Of a stretch of DNA of 63,784 nucleotides, positions 42,743-53,126 are shown piece after piece (position 1 is the first letter of the stretch; every line of letters begins with the position of its first letter). The notes below the pieces were generated by a model. The model had not been told where the DNA came from. It saw nothing but the letters and a program-made list of their open reading frames with translations, and ran no database searches. The translations under genes were made by a program, and so were the position numbers. The DNA is from Actinomycetota bacterium (GTDB lineage Bacteria > Actinomycetota > Thermoleophilia > Gaiellales > Gaiellaceae), in NCBI GenBank assembly GCA_003162055.1, contig PMNA01000026.1:98027-161810 (forward strand), in the 5' to 3' direction.

Positions 42743-44658
42743 ACCTGCTCAATCGGCACCGCCTTTGGCAGGTCGGCGTCGACGGTGTTTTCGTTGCCCT
42801 CGCCTGGTTCGCGGCCTTCCTGCTACGCCTCGGCTGGCCGGTTAACAGACCCTACGACCGCTTCATCCAGCTTCGGGTTTTCGTTCTCGTCATCTTCCTC
42901 ACGCTGGCGATCTTCGTGCTGCTCGGTTTCTATACGCGCTGGTGGCGCTACGTCTCGACGCGCGACATCTGGGCGGCGGCCAGAGGCGTGACGATCGCCT
43001 GCATCATCACCGACCTGGTCGTCTACTTCGCGCGTATCCCGCCGCGGGGCTATTCCTTTCCGCGCTCGGCCGCGGTGATCGATTGGGTGCTGCTGCTCGC
43101 GCTGATAACCGGCTCGCGCGCCCTGACCAGGACATTGCTCGAACGCCCCGGAGCGGGCGAGCGGATCGCGCACGGCAAGGAGGTCATCCTCGCCGGTGCC
43201 GGCGACGCCGCCAGCGTCACCCTGAGAGAGCTGCACAAGTACCGCCACCTCGGCTACACGCCGATCGGGATCGTCGACGACGACCCGCGCAAGCAAGGGA
43301 TTCGACTGCACGGCGTCAAGGTGCTGGGCAAGATCGCGGATCTACCGCGCCTGCTGCGCGAGAATCACCCCGACGAGGTGCTGATCGCGATGCCGTCCGC
43401 CTCTGGCCAGACAAGGCAGCGGATCGTGGACATGGCCCGCGAGGCGAAGGTGCCCGTCAACACGCTGCCGGGGCTCTACGAGCTCTTCTCGGGCGAGCTG
43501 ACCACGCAGATCCGCCCCGTGCAGGTCGAGGACGTACTCGGGCGCGAACAGGTGGAGGTGGAGTTCGAGAAGGTCGCCGGCTACCTCGCCGGGCAGACCG
43601 TGGTCGTCACCGGCGCCGGCGGCTCGATCGGCTCCGAGCTCTGCCGTCAGATCGCGCGCGTCGGGCCGAAGAAGCTGCTGCTGGTGGAGCGCGGCGAGAA
43701 CCCGCTGTTCGAGATCGATCGCGAGCTGCGCCAGGATCACGGGTTTACGAACTGTGTCGCGGTGCTCGGCGACGCGGGCAATGCCGAAAAGATGCGGCCT
43801 CTGTTCGAGCAGTACAAGCCGCAGATCGTCTTCCACGCCGCGGCCTTCAAGCACGTACCGCTGATGGAAATGAACCCGCTCGCGTCGGTGCGCAACAACC
43901 CGCTCGCCACCCGCTCGCTGGCCAATGTCGCCCGCGACACGGGCGTCGAGCGCTTCGTGCTCATCTCCACCGACAAGGCGGTCGAGCCGCAGACGGTGAT
44001 GGGGCAGTCGAAGGCGCTCTGCGAGTGGATCGTCGAGGCTATGGGAGCGCGCGAGGGCAACGGGACGAAGTTCATCGCCGTGCGCTTCGGTAACGTGCTC
44101 GGCTCCTCGGGCAGCGTGATCCCGATCTTCAAGCGCCAGATCGAGAAAGGTGGCCCGGTCACGGTCACCGACCCTGAGATGACGCGCTACTTCATGACCA
44201 TCCCCGAGGCCGTCTCGTTGGTGGTACAGGCCGGCGGCATGGGCGCGAGCGGCCAGGTGTTCGTGCTCGACATGGGCAAGCCGGTGAAGATCATGGAGCT
44301 GGCCCAGAACATGATCCGCCTCTCGGGCAAGGAGCCCGGGCGCGAGATCGAGATCGCCATCTCGGGCATCAGACCTGGCGAAAAGCTGCACGAGGAGCTG
44401 TGGGGCGGGCACGAGACGGTTTCCGGCACCGAGCACCCGAAGATCCGCAAGCTGACCTCCTCCGCGATCGACGCCAAGTGGCTCGAGGGCGAGCTGGCCG
44501 TCCTATCGAAGCTGGTCGAGGCGGGCGACGCCGAGGGCGTTGCGAAGCGTTTGGCGAAGGTCGCGCGGAACGCACAGCGGATTCAGAGCGTCGAGACGCC
44601 GAAGGCCGCGCCCGCCAAGGACGAAGTCGGCACAGTCTCGGAACAGTCTGTTAGTTGA
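42739..44658 (+). CDS. Nucleotide-sugar 4,6-dehydratase, membrane-bound (PglF/CapD-like)
   Basis: 639 residues from the GTG of GTGA at the aminotransferase stop. Four N-terminal membrane helices (residues 10-130), a Rossmann CoA-binding-like domain (to about 275), then the SDR catalytic domain: TGAGGSIGSELCRQI (NAD site), DKAVEPQTVMGQSKALCEW where MGxxK replaces YxxxK, as is typical of PglF/WbpM, and EMTRYFMTIPEAV. It makes UDP-4-keto-6-deoxy-HexNAc for the aminotransferase upstream. Confidence 0.93.
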   Translation: MNLLNRHRLWQVGVDGVFVALAWFAAFLLRLGWPVNRPYDRFIQLRVFVLVIFLTLAIFVLLGFYTRWWRYVSTRDIWAAARGVTIACIITDLVVYFARIPPRGYSFPRSAAVIDWVLLLALITGSRALTRTLLERPGAGERIAHGKEVILAGAGDAASVTLRELHKYRHLGYTPIGIVDDDPRKQGIRLHGVKVLGKIADLPRLLRENHPDEVLIAMPSASGQTRQRIVDMAREAKVPVNTLPGLYELFSGELTTQIRPVQVEDVLGREQVEVEFEKVAGYLAGQTVVVTGAGGSIGSELCRQIARVGPKKLLLVERGENPLFEIDRELRQDHGFTNCVAVLGDAGNAEKMRPLFEQYKPQIVFHAAAFKHVPLMEMNPLASVRNNPLATRSLANVARDTGVERFVLISTDKAVEPQTVMGQSKALCEWIVEAMGAREGNGTKFIAVRFGNVLGSSGSVIPIFKRQIEKGGPVTVTDPEMTRYFMTIPEAVSLVVQAGGMGASGQVFVLDMGKPVKIMELAQNMIRLSGKEPGREIEIAISGIRPGEKLHEELWGGHETVSGTEHPKIRKLTSSAIDAKWLEGELAVLSKLVEAGDAEGVAKRLAKVARNAQRIQSVETPKAAPAKDEVGTVSEQSVS

Positions 44659-44683
44659 TGCGTCACAGCTCGGCGGCTAGCTT
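44655..44683 (+). promoter_or_regulatory. Helicase promoter, leaderless
   Basis: TTGATG (44655-44660), a 17-base spacer and TAGCTT (44678-44683), six bases before the ATG at 44690: the best complete example of the leaderless arrangement in the window. Confidence 0.6.
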
Positions 44684-44689
44684 GTCGCC

Positions 44690-46588
44690 ATGAGGACGCA
44701 GGGGATACTCGACGGGCTCAACCCCGAGCAGAAGCGCGCCGTCCTGCAAACGCGCGGAACGGTCTGCATCCTTGCCGGCGCGGGCTCGGGTAAGACGACG
44801 ACGATCACGCGCCGGATCGCCTGGCAGGTGGCCAGCGGCGCCTTCCCGGCCGAGCGGATTCTGGCGGTGACCTTCACCGACAAGGCGGCGACCGAGATGC
44901 GCTCCCGCCTCAAGACGCTCGGCGCCGACGGCGTCGCGGCCCGCACCTTCCACGCCGCCGCGCTCGGGCAGCTGCGCTGGCTCGCGCCCGGGCGGCTGGG
45001 CGAGATCCTGCCCAGCAAGGGCCTGATCGTACGCCGGATCGCCAACTGCCTGCCCCGCCCCCATTGCTTCCGCCACGCCTCCGACCTCGCCGGCGAGATC
45101 GAGCGGGCCAAGAATCGCCGCATCTCGCCCGCCAACTACCTTGAGACGCTCGGCGAGCACCAGCCCCCGCTTCCGCCCGACCTGATGCTGCGCGTCTACG
45201 AGACCTACGAGCGCGAAAAGCGCGAGGCCGACATGATCGACTTCGAGGACCTGCTCGAGCTGGCGATCCGCCTGTTCGAGGAAGACGAGCAGGCCGCGGC
45301 GCTCTTCCGCGAGCGCTACCACGCCTTCACGGTCGACGAGTACCAGGACGTGAACCTGCTCCAGCAGACGCTGCTCGATCTCTGGCTCGGAGGTCGCGAG
45401 GAGCTGTGCGCGGTCGGCGACGACTACCAGGCCATCTACGGCTTCACCGGCGCCACGCCCGATTATCTGCTGGCCCTGCCCGAGCGCTTCGTCCGGGCGA
45501 CGGTGGTGACCCTGGAGTCGAACTACCGCTCGACGGCGCAGGTGCTGGAGCTGGCAAACAGGCTCATTCCCAAGTTGGGCGGCGCGGTCAAGTCGCTCCG
45601 AGCCACGCGGGAAAGCGGAATCGAGCCCGAGCGCCACGTGCTCGCCAACCCCGCCGAAGAGAAGAAGTACTTGGTCGAGCGGATCGCCGCGCTGGCCAGG
45701 GAGGGCCTAGCCTTCGAGGAGATGGCCGTACTCGTTCGCTCCAACGCGCGCGCGGCCGACTTCGAGGAGGCGCTGGCCGAGGCGGAGATTCCCTTCCAGG
45801 GCTCCTCGCTGCTCGAGCGCGAGGCGGCGCGCTACCTGTTGCGACGGGCAGCTTCGCTCGGGACCGGCGAGCTGGCGAGCGGGGTGCGCCGAATCGCTCA
45901 CGCGCAGGGCTGGGTCGAGACGCCGCCGAAGCGCCTCGGCGACCGGGAGATGACGCGGCTCGCCGATCTCGGCCGGCTCGTTCGCCTGGCCAAGGAGCTG
46001 GCGGGCGGCGAGCTGGACGGAACGGGCTACGTCGCCGAGATTCGTCGCCGCTTCGACCCCCGCGCCGCCGGCCGCGGCGTCCACCTGCTCACCTATCACC
46101 GGGCCAAAGGGCTGGAGTTCACGGTCGTCTTCCTGCCGCGCCTGGAGGAGAAGGAGATTCCCTGCGCGCTCTCCTCCAGCAAGCACGAGGAGCTGGCCGA
46201 GGAGCGCCGCCTCTTCTATGTCGGGCTGACGCGGGCCAAGGACCGACTCTTCCTGAGCTGGACCGAGAAGGCGCGCCCCAGCCGCTTCCTCGGCGAGCTG
46301 GGCCTGGTCGAGGCCCGGCCGATGGCTCTGGCCGATATTGAGTCTCGCCCGGCCGGCTTCGAGCCCCTGCGCGCCTGGCGTCGCAGCCGCGCCCAGGAGG
46401 ACGGGGTTCCGGCCTTCCACGTCTTCTCGAACCGCGCCTTGGTGGAGATCGCTTCTACTCGCCCCGGCTCGCTGGCCGAGTTGGCCGAAGTGCGGGGAGT
46501 CGGACCGCAAAAGCTAGAGCGCTACGGCGAAGAGGTACTGGCGGTGCTTTCGTCCGAGGATAGACCGCTCGAAGACGTTTCTGCCTAG
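44690..46588 (+). CDS. UvrD2-like DNA helicase with HRDC domain
   Basis: 632 residues, superfamily 1A. Walker A AGAGSGKTTTI (about residue 29), VDEYQDVN (motif II), GDDYQAIYGF (III), LESNYRS (IV), LTYHRAKGLEF (V) and FYVGLTRAKDRLFLSW (VI), then a C-terminal HRDC domain (NRALVEIASTRPGSLAELAEVRGVG). The HRDC fusion matches actinobacterial UvrD2, but the tetracysteine segment that usually joins helicase and HRDC is absent. It is expected to unwind DNA 3' to 5'. The stop overlaps the convergent ABC ATPase gene by four bases. Confidence 0.88.
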   Translation: MRTQGILDGLNPEQKRAVLQTRGTVCILAGAGSGKTTTITRRIAWQVASGAFPAERILAVTFTDKAATEMRSRLKTLGADGVAARTFHAAALGQLRWLAPGRLGEILPSKGLIVRRIANCLPRPHCFRHASDLAGEIERAKNRRISPANYLETLGEHQPPLPPDLMLRVYETYEREKREADMIDFEDLLELAIRLFEEDEQAAALFRERYHAFTVDEYQDVNLLQQTLLDLWLGGREELCAVGDDYQAIYGFTGATPDYLLALPERFVRATVVTLESNYRSTAQVLELANRLIPKLGGAVKSLRATRESGIEPERHVLANPAEEKKYLVERIAALAREGLAFEEMAVLVRSNARAADFEEALAEAEIPFQGSSLLEREAARYLLRRAASLGTGELASGVRRIAHAQGWVETPPKRLGDREMTRLADLGRLVRLAKELAGGELDGTGYVAEIRRRFDPRAAGRGVHLLTYHRAKGLEFTVVFLPRLEEKEIPCALSSSKHEELAEERRLFYVGLTRAKDRLFLSWTEKARPSRFLGELGLVEARPMALADIESRPAGFEPLRAWRRSRAQEDGVPAFHVFSNRALVEIASTRPGSLAELAEVRGVGPQKLERYGEEVLAVLSSEDRPLEDVSA

Positions 46589-47391
46589 CCGCGGCGCCAG
46601 CCCGCCGGAGCATGCCCCCACCAGCGCCCGTCGCGGTGACTGACCTCGACCGGCATGGCGAAGCAACGAGAAAGCGCCTCGCTGGTAAGCGTCTCCTCGA
46701 CGGGGCCCGAGGCGACGACCTCGCCGCCGTGCAGGAGCAGAGCGTGCGTGGTCGAGCGCGGTAGCTCCTCCAGGTGGTGTGTGGCCAGCACTGTCGTCAA
46801 TTCGGGATCGCTGGCGGCGAGAGCTTCGAGCGCGGCGAGCAGCGCCTCGCGCGCGGGCAAGTCGAGAGCCGAGGCCGGCTCATCCAGCAGCAGCAGCCGC
46901 GGCGAGCTCATCAGCGCCCGCGCCAGCAGCACGCGCTGGCGCTCGCCCTGCGAGCAGATCCCGAGCGGGCGCGCGGACAGGTCGGCGCAGCCGAACAGCT
47001 CGATCAGTTCCTCGGCGCGGGCCTTTACCTCGTCGTCGTAGCGCTCCCAGAGCGGGATCCGCGTACCGGTCGCACCGGTCAAGACAATCGTCGAGATTTC
47101 GTATCCCTCGTCCAGCTTGCGATCGAGCCGCGCCTCCACGACGCCGATCCGCTCACGCAGGCGCCGTACGTCGGTCCTGCCCATGCGCTCGCCCAGCAGT
47201 TCGACCCGGCCTTTTGTCGGGTGCATGACCGCGGCGGCAAGCGTGAGCAGCGTGCTCTTACCGGCACCGTTCGGACCGAGAAGCGCCCACTGTTCGCCGG
47301 GCTCCACGCGCCAGTCGATTCCCGAAAGCAGCCAGGTCTTGCCCCGGCGCACGCCGACGCCTTCCATCACGATGGCGGGCGTCTCCGTCAC
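46585..47391 (-). CDS. ABC-type ATPase (ModF/YlmA-like)
   Basis: 268 residues, one nucleotide-binding domain: Walker A GPNGAGKSTLL, signature CSQGERQRVLLARALM, Walker B PRLLLLDEPASALD and switch VLATHHLEELP. No permease gene is adjacent, and the C-terminus is unlike metal importers. It overlaps rmlD by ATGA, so it is last in the rml operon, though its link to rhamnose is unclear. Confidence 0.85.
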   Translation of the reverse strand: MTETPAIVMEGVGVRRGKTWLLSGIDWRVEPGEQWALLGPNGAGKSTLLTLAAAVMHPTKGRVELLGERMGRTDVRRLRERIGVVEARLDRKLDEGYEISTIVLTGATGTRIPLWERYDDEVKARAEELIELFGCADLSARPLGICSQGERQRVLLARALMSSPRLLLLDEPASALDLPAREALLAALEALAASDPELTTVLATHHLEELPRSTTHALLLHGGEVVASGPVEETLTSEALSRCFAMPVEVSHRDGRWWGHAPAGWRRG

Positions 47392-48257
47392 GAGCCGAGT
47401 CGCTCGATCTCATCCAGGCAGTCGCGCAGGCCCTGGCGCCAGTGCGGCAGGCGAGGCGTCTCGGGCTTTTCGCTGCGCAGAACGGAGTAGGCCGGGCGCG
47501 GAGCGGGACGGTTCAGCTCGGCGGTCGTGATCGCCCGCACCCGGCAAGAGAGCCCGGCTTGCTCGAAGATCGCCTCGGTGAACTCCTTCCAGCTGCAGTC
47601 GCCGTCGGCCGCGACGTGGTAGATGCCGAAGGGAAGCTCGACTATCCGGCGCGTCGCGGCGGCCAGGTGGCCGACGTAGGTCGGGCAGCCGCGCTGGTCG
47701 TCCACCACGGTGACCTCCTCGCGCTCGGCGCCGAGCTTGAGCATTGTGCGCAGGAAGTTGTGCCCGCTGGCGCCGAACAGCCACGAGCTCCGCATGATCC
47801 AGGCCTGCTCGCCGGTGGCCTGCTCGCCCGCCAGCTTCGTCCGTCCGTAGACGGAGAGCGGGTCGGTCGGGTCGGACTCGAAATAAGGCGAGCCCTTGCC
47901 ACCGCTGAAGACGTAGTCGGAGGAGTAGTAGACGAGCGGAGCGCCCAGCGCGGCGACGTTGCGCGTGCCCTGCACGTTAGCCCGCTCGGCGCCGTCGGGA
48001 TTAGCCTCGGCGCCGTCCACGTCGGTCCAGGCGGCGGCGTGCAGAACGAGATCGGGCGCGGCGAGCCAGGAAGGTGCCGCTTCGGCGACGTTCCACTCGG
48101 CCAGGTCGACCCCGGTCACCCGGTCGGCGGCGAACGCTTCGGCCAGCGAGTGACCGAGCTGTCCGGCCGAGCCGGTGATCAGGACGCGCCGAGATCCCGT
48201 GCCGAGAGAATCGGTGATTGCGTGCTCCAGAGGTGCTTGACGCGCGGATCGGCCCAC
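47388..48257 (-). CDS. rmlD: dTDP-4-dehydrorhamnose reductase
   Basis: 289 residues. NADPH site VLITGSAGQLGHSLAEAF, WTDVDGAEANPDGAERANVQGTRN, and the catalytic YxxxK in LSVYGRTKLAGE. It makes the last step to dTDP-L-rhamnose. The only in-frame standard start is GTG 48257, which gives a 23-residue N-terminal extension overlapping rmlC by 79 bases; a CTG at the rmlC stop would remove the first beta-strand, so I kept the longer form. Confidence 0.88.
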   Translation of the reverse strand: MGRSARQAPLEHAITDSLGTGSRRVLITGSAGQLGHSLAEAFAADRVTGVDLAEWNVAEAAPSWLAAPDLVLHAAAWTDVDGAEANPDGAERANVQGTRNVAALGAPLVYYSSDYVFSGGKGSPYFESDPTDPLSVYGRTKLAGEQATGEQAWIMRSSWLFGASGHNFLRTMLKLGAEREEVTVVDDQRGCPTYVGHLAAATRRIVELPFGIYHVAADGDCSWKEFTEAIFEQAGLSCRVRAITTAELNRPAPRPAYSVLRSEKPETPRLPHWRQGLRDCLDEIERLGS

Positions 48258-48664
48258 GAAATACCCTGCTCATCGGGGTCTTTCGGGTCGTATTCCTCGG
48301 TCACGTGGTAACAGAACAGGATGTCGGTCAGGGCTTCGAAGCCGTGCGCGTGGTAGCCGGGCACCCAGACGGCGACCGGATTTTCCTCGCCGATGTCGAG
48401 CGAGAAGGTCTCGCCCGACTCGCGGTCGAGCAAGACGACGCGCGCCATGCCCTGCACGCAGACGAACAGGTCGTCCTGCCCGCGCTCGTGGAAGTGGAGG
48501 CCTCGGATCACGCCCTTACACGAGTAGGAGACGTTCGTCTGCTTGACCGGGCGGGGCAGGAGGCTGTCGCGCCGGATCTCGCAGAACCAGCCGCGCTCGT
48601 CGGCGAAGCGCTTGAGGGGAATCAGCTGCATGCCCGGGAGCAGGTGGGGCTCGGCGCCGGTCAC
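48179..48664 (-). CDS. rmlC: dTDP-4-dehydrorhamnose 3,5-epimerase-like protein
   Basis: 161 residues of the RmlC cupin family: FADERGWFCEIRRDS, QTNVSYSCKGVIRGLHFH with the catalytic His, and VWVPGYHAHGFEALTDI. Slightly shorter than classical RmlC (about 180), mostly at the C-terminus. ATGA-type overlap with rmlA. Confidence 0.85.
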   Translation of the reverse strand: MTGAEPHLLPGMQLIPLKRFADERGWFCEIRRDSLLPRPVKQTNVSYSCKGVIRGLHFHERGQDDLFVCVQGMARVVLLDRESGETFSLDIGEENPVAVWVPGYHAHGFEALTDILFCYHVTEEYDPKDPDEQGISWADPRVKHLWSTQSPILSARDLGAS

Positions 48665-49416
48665 TGCTTGTTGACTCCGTTCTGGCGCACGAAGTCGTTG
48701 ACGGCGTAGTAGGCGTCGATCGACTCGCCCGCGTCACCCCAGAAGCCCTCGATCAGGTCGTACTCCATCTCACCCTGCTCGACGTACCAGTTGTTCACGT
48801 CGGTGATCTCGAGCTCGCCGCGCTTCGAGGGCTCGAGCTTGGCGATCACCTCGAAGACGTCGGAGTCGTAGAAGTAGACGCCCGTCACGACCAGGTCGCT
48901 GGGCGGATCTTCGGGCTTCTCGACGATGCGCACGATCCGCCTGTAGCCGTCGAGCTCGGGGACGCCGAGGTGGCGCAGGTGCTCGGGGTCGCTCTCGCGC
49001 GCCAGTAAGACGCGGGCGCCCTTCTCCTGCTTGCAGAAGCTCTCGACCGACGGCTTGAACGAGCGCTCGAGCACGTTGTCGGCCAGCATCACGATCATCC
49101 GCTCGCCGCCCACGAAGTGCTCGGCGAGCCCGAGCGCCTCGGCGATGCCTCCCGGCTGCTCCTGGTAGCCGTACTCGAGCCGCGAGATCCCGAACTCGCG
49201 CCCGTTTCCGAGCAGGCGCAGGAACTCGCCCGCGTGCGTGCCACCGCTGACGAGCATCAGGTCGGTCACCCCGGCCTGCACCAGTGCCTCGATCGCGTAG
49301 GAAACCATCGGACGGTCGTAGATCGGAAGCAGGTGCTTGTTGGTGATACGCGTGAGCGGGTGCAGGCGGGTGCCGGAGCCGCCGGCCAAGATCACGCCCT
49401 TCAATCCCTTTGCCAT
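48661..49416 (-). CDS. rmlA: Glucose-1-phosphate thymidylyltransferase-like nucleotidyltransferase
   Basis: 251 residues: GVILAGGSGTRLHPLTRITNKHLLPIYDRPMV opening is diagnostic, followed by YQEQPGGIAEAL and MLADNVLE. It activates glucose-1-phosphate with dTTP. Shorter than E. coli RmlA (about 293), like the actinobacterial short form. No rmlB gene is near, so the pathway needs one elsewhere. The promoter has TAGCAT seven bases before the ATG. Confidence 0.9.
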   Translation of the reverse strand: MAKGLKGVILAGGSGTRLHPLTRITNKHLLPIYDRPMVSYAIEALVQAGVTDLMLVSGGTHAGEFLRLLGNGREFGISRLEYGYQEQPGGIAEALGLAEHFVGGERMIVMLADNVLERSFKPSVESFCKQEKGARVLLARESDPEHLRHLGVPELDGYRRIVRIVEKPEDPPSDLVVTGVYFYDSDVFEVIAKLEPSKRGELEITDVNNWYVEQGEMEYDLIEGFWGDAGESIDAYYAVNDFVRQNGVNKQ

Positions 49417-49423
49417 GGGCTGG

Positions 49424-49429
49424 ATGCTA
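49424..49429 (-). promoter_or_regulatory. -10 box, leaderless promoter of rml operon
   Basis: TAGCAT on the minus strand, seven bases before the ATG at 49416. Confidence 0.5.
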
Positions 49430-49445
49430 CGCGTTCAGAACGCGT
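49429..49445. promoter_or_regulatory. Palindromic operator candidate upstream of rmlA
   Basis: ACGCGTTC-A-GAACGCGT, a perfect 17-base palindrome between the expected -35 and the -10 of the rml promoter. A repressor bound here would block transcription. Confidence 0.5.
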
Positions 49446-49631
49446 TACGAGGCATTTCGACGACTACGCTGCCCCGCTGAGCGACTCGCCGCGCTCGGCC
49501 AGCGAAAGCGAATCCTCAATGGCGCCCTGCCCCCCCATCCGAATCGCGAACGGTAGCGAAGCTCGGGCCAACTCCATGCGGTTGTTCTTGGCCGGCAGGC
49601 GAGTTTCGCCGCGGTGCAGCAGATCGCTAGG

Positions 49632-49660
49632 CTTGGAAAGTCGCTTCGAGGGGGTAGAAC
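49632..49660 (+). promoter_or_regulatory. hsp20-lon promoter
   Basis: CTTGGA (49632-49637), a 17-base spacer and TAGAAC (49655-49660), six bases before the GTG at 49667. I find no CIRCE or HAIR element here. Confidence 0.45.
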
Positions 49661-49666
49661 TAAGAC

Positions 49667-50109
49667 GTGAGCGAGCGCAAGCAGGACGATTCGCGCAACG
49701 AAGCCGAAGATCAGTTCGGCCGGCTTATCGCCGAGCTCTGGCACGGGCAGTTCGCCGGGCGCCAGCATGGCTTCTGGCCGCCGGTCGACAGCTACCGCAC
49801 CGAGGATCCGCCGCAACTCGTGGTGGTGGTCGAGCTTCCGGGAATCGACCCCGAGCAGGTGCAGATAGTGCTGCAAAACGGGGCACTGGTGATCGCCGGC
49901 GAGCGCCTGCGGCCGAGTAGGTGCAACCGCCGCTACCAGCAGATGGAGATCGACCGCGGTCCCTTTCAGAGGCGAATTCAAGTTCACGAACAGGTAGACG
50001 CCGCGGCGGCCAGCGCAACCTACGAGCGCGGCCTGCTGCAGATCACTTTGCCCATCGCCAAGCGCGCCAGCGGCGCCGTGCGGGTGCCGATCGACGTGAG
50101 GTCGAAGCC

Positions 50110-50113
<4 letters not shown>
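49667..50113 (+). CDS. Hsp20 / alpha-crystallin family small heat-shock protein
   Basis: 148 residues. The alpha-crystallin domain (about 45-145) holds DPEQVQIVLQNGALVIAGERL and ends ATYERGLLQITLPIAKRASGAVRVPI, the conserved GxLxIxLP strand. It holds unfolding proteins. Overlaps lon by ATGA, so a holdase and a protease are made together. Confidence 0.9.
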
Positions 50114-52569
<2,456 letters not shown>

Positions 52570-52628
52570 GTTTGAATAACGACCTCGGAGAGCCGATCCT
52601 GTACGGTGCTATTAGGAAAGAGACAGCG

Positions 52629-53111
52629 ATGAAGCCATGTTGCGAGCGATGCGGGGGAAAGAAAATGAATAAGAAGACTGAGAAGCTTTCGGACGCGGCG
52701 ACCAACGTGCGCCCCTACGTCGAGCGCGCGCTTAAGGACGAGGAGCTCCGCGACAACGTGCGGCAGGCGTTCCAGGCCGCCAAAGAGGTGTACGGAGAGC
52801 TCGTCTCCAAGGGACAGGTCTCGAAGGCCGCGGCTCACGCCGTGACCGACCGCGAGGTTCAGGAGAACATGCGCACGGCGGTCGAAGAGCTGCGCCACGC
52901 GGCCTCACGCGTACAAGGCCAGGAAGACGAGCCGCACCGCGGCCGGAATACGACCCTGCTGTTGAGCGGAATCGCGCTCGGAATCCTGTTCAACCCGGTG
53001 ACGGGGCCTCAGGCCCGAGCCTGGCTGCGCGAGACCGTGCTGGGGCCGCTGGAGGAGATCGCCTACAGCCCGGACGACGACTCCGGCTCGGATGACGACT
53101 CCGCCGCCTAA
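52629..53111 (+). CDS. YtxH-like membrane-anchored protein with CxxC
   Basis: 160 residues from the ATG at 52629, which has AGGAAAGAG upstream and a TACGGT -10 (52602-52607) in front. N-terminal [11 protein letters not shown], then amphipathic helices ([19 protein letters not shown]), one membrane segment ([21 protein letters not shown]) and an acidic tail. The helix-plus-membrane shape resembles YtxH/gas-vesicle-like stress proteins. Its position after hsp20-lon suggests an envelope-stress role. ATG 52665 is an alternative start that would drop the CxxC. Confidence 0.6.
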   Translation: MKPCCERCGGKKMNKKTEKLSDAATNVRPYVERALKDEELRDNVRQAFQAAKEVYGELVSKGQVSKAAAHAVTDREVQENMRTAVEELRHAASRVQGQEDEPHRGRNTTLLLSGIALGILFNPVTGPQARAWLRETVLGPLEEIAYSPDDDSGSDDDSAA

Positions 53112-53126
53112 TCAGTCTGGGTTCTT

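Noticed and set aside
48170-48200. CTG start for rmlD overlapping the rmlC stop, like the GtrA/GT-C junction
   Set aside because: It would delete the first beta-strand of the NADPH-binding fold, which is visible in frame upstream.
49464-49577. 37-residue minus-strand frame with protein-like composition upstream of hsp20
   Set aside because: No ribosome binding site, no -10 box and no motif; too short to support.
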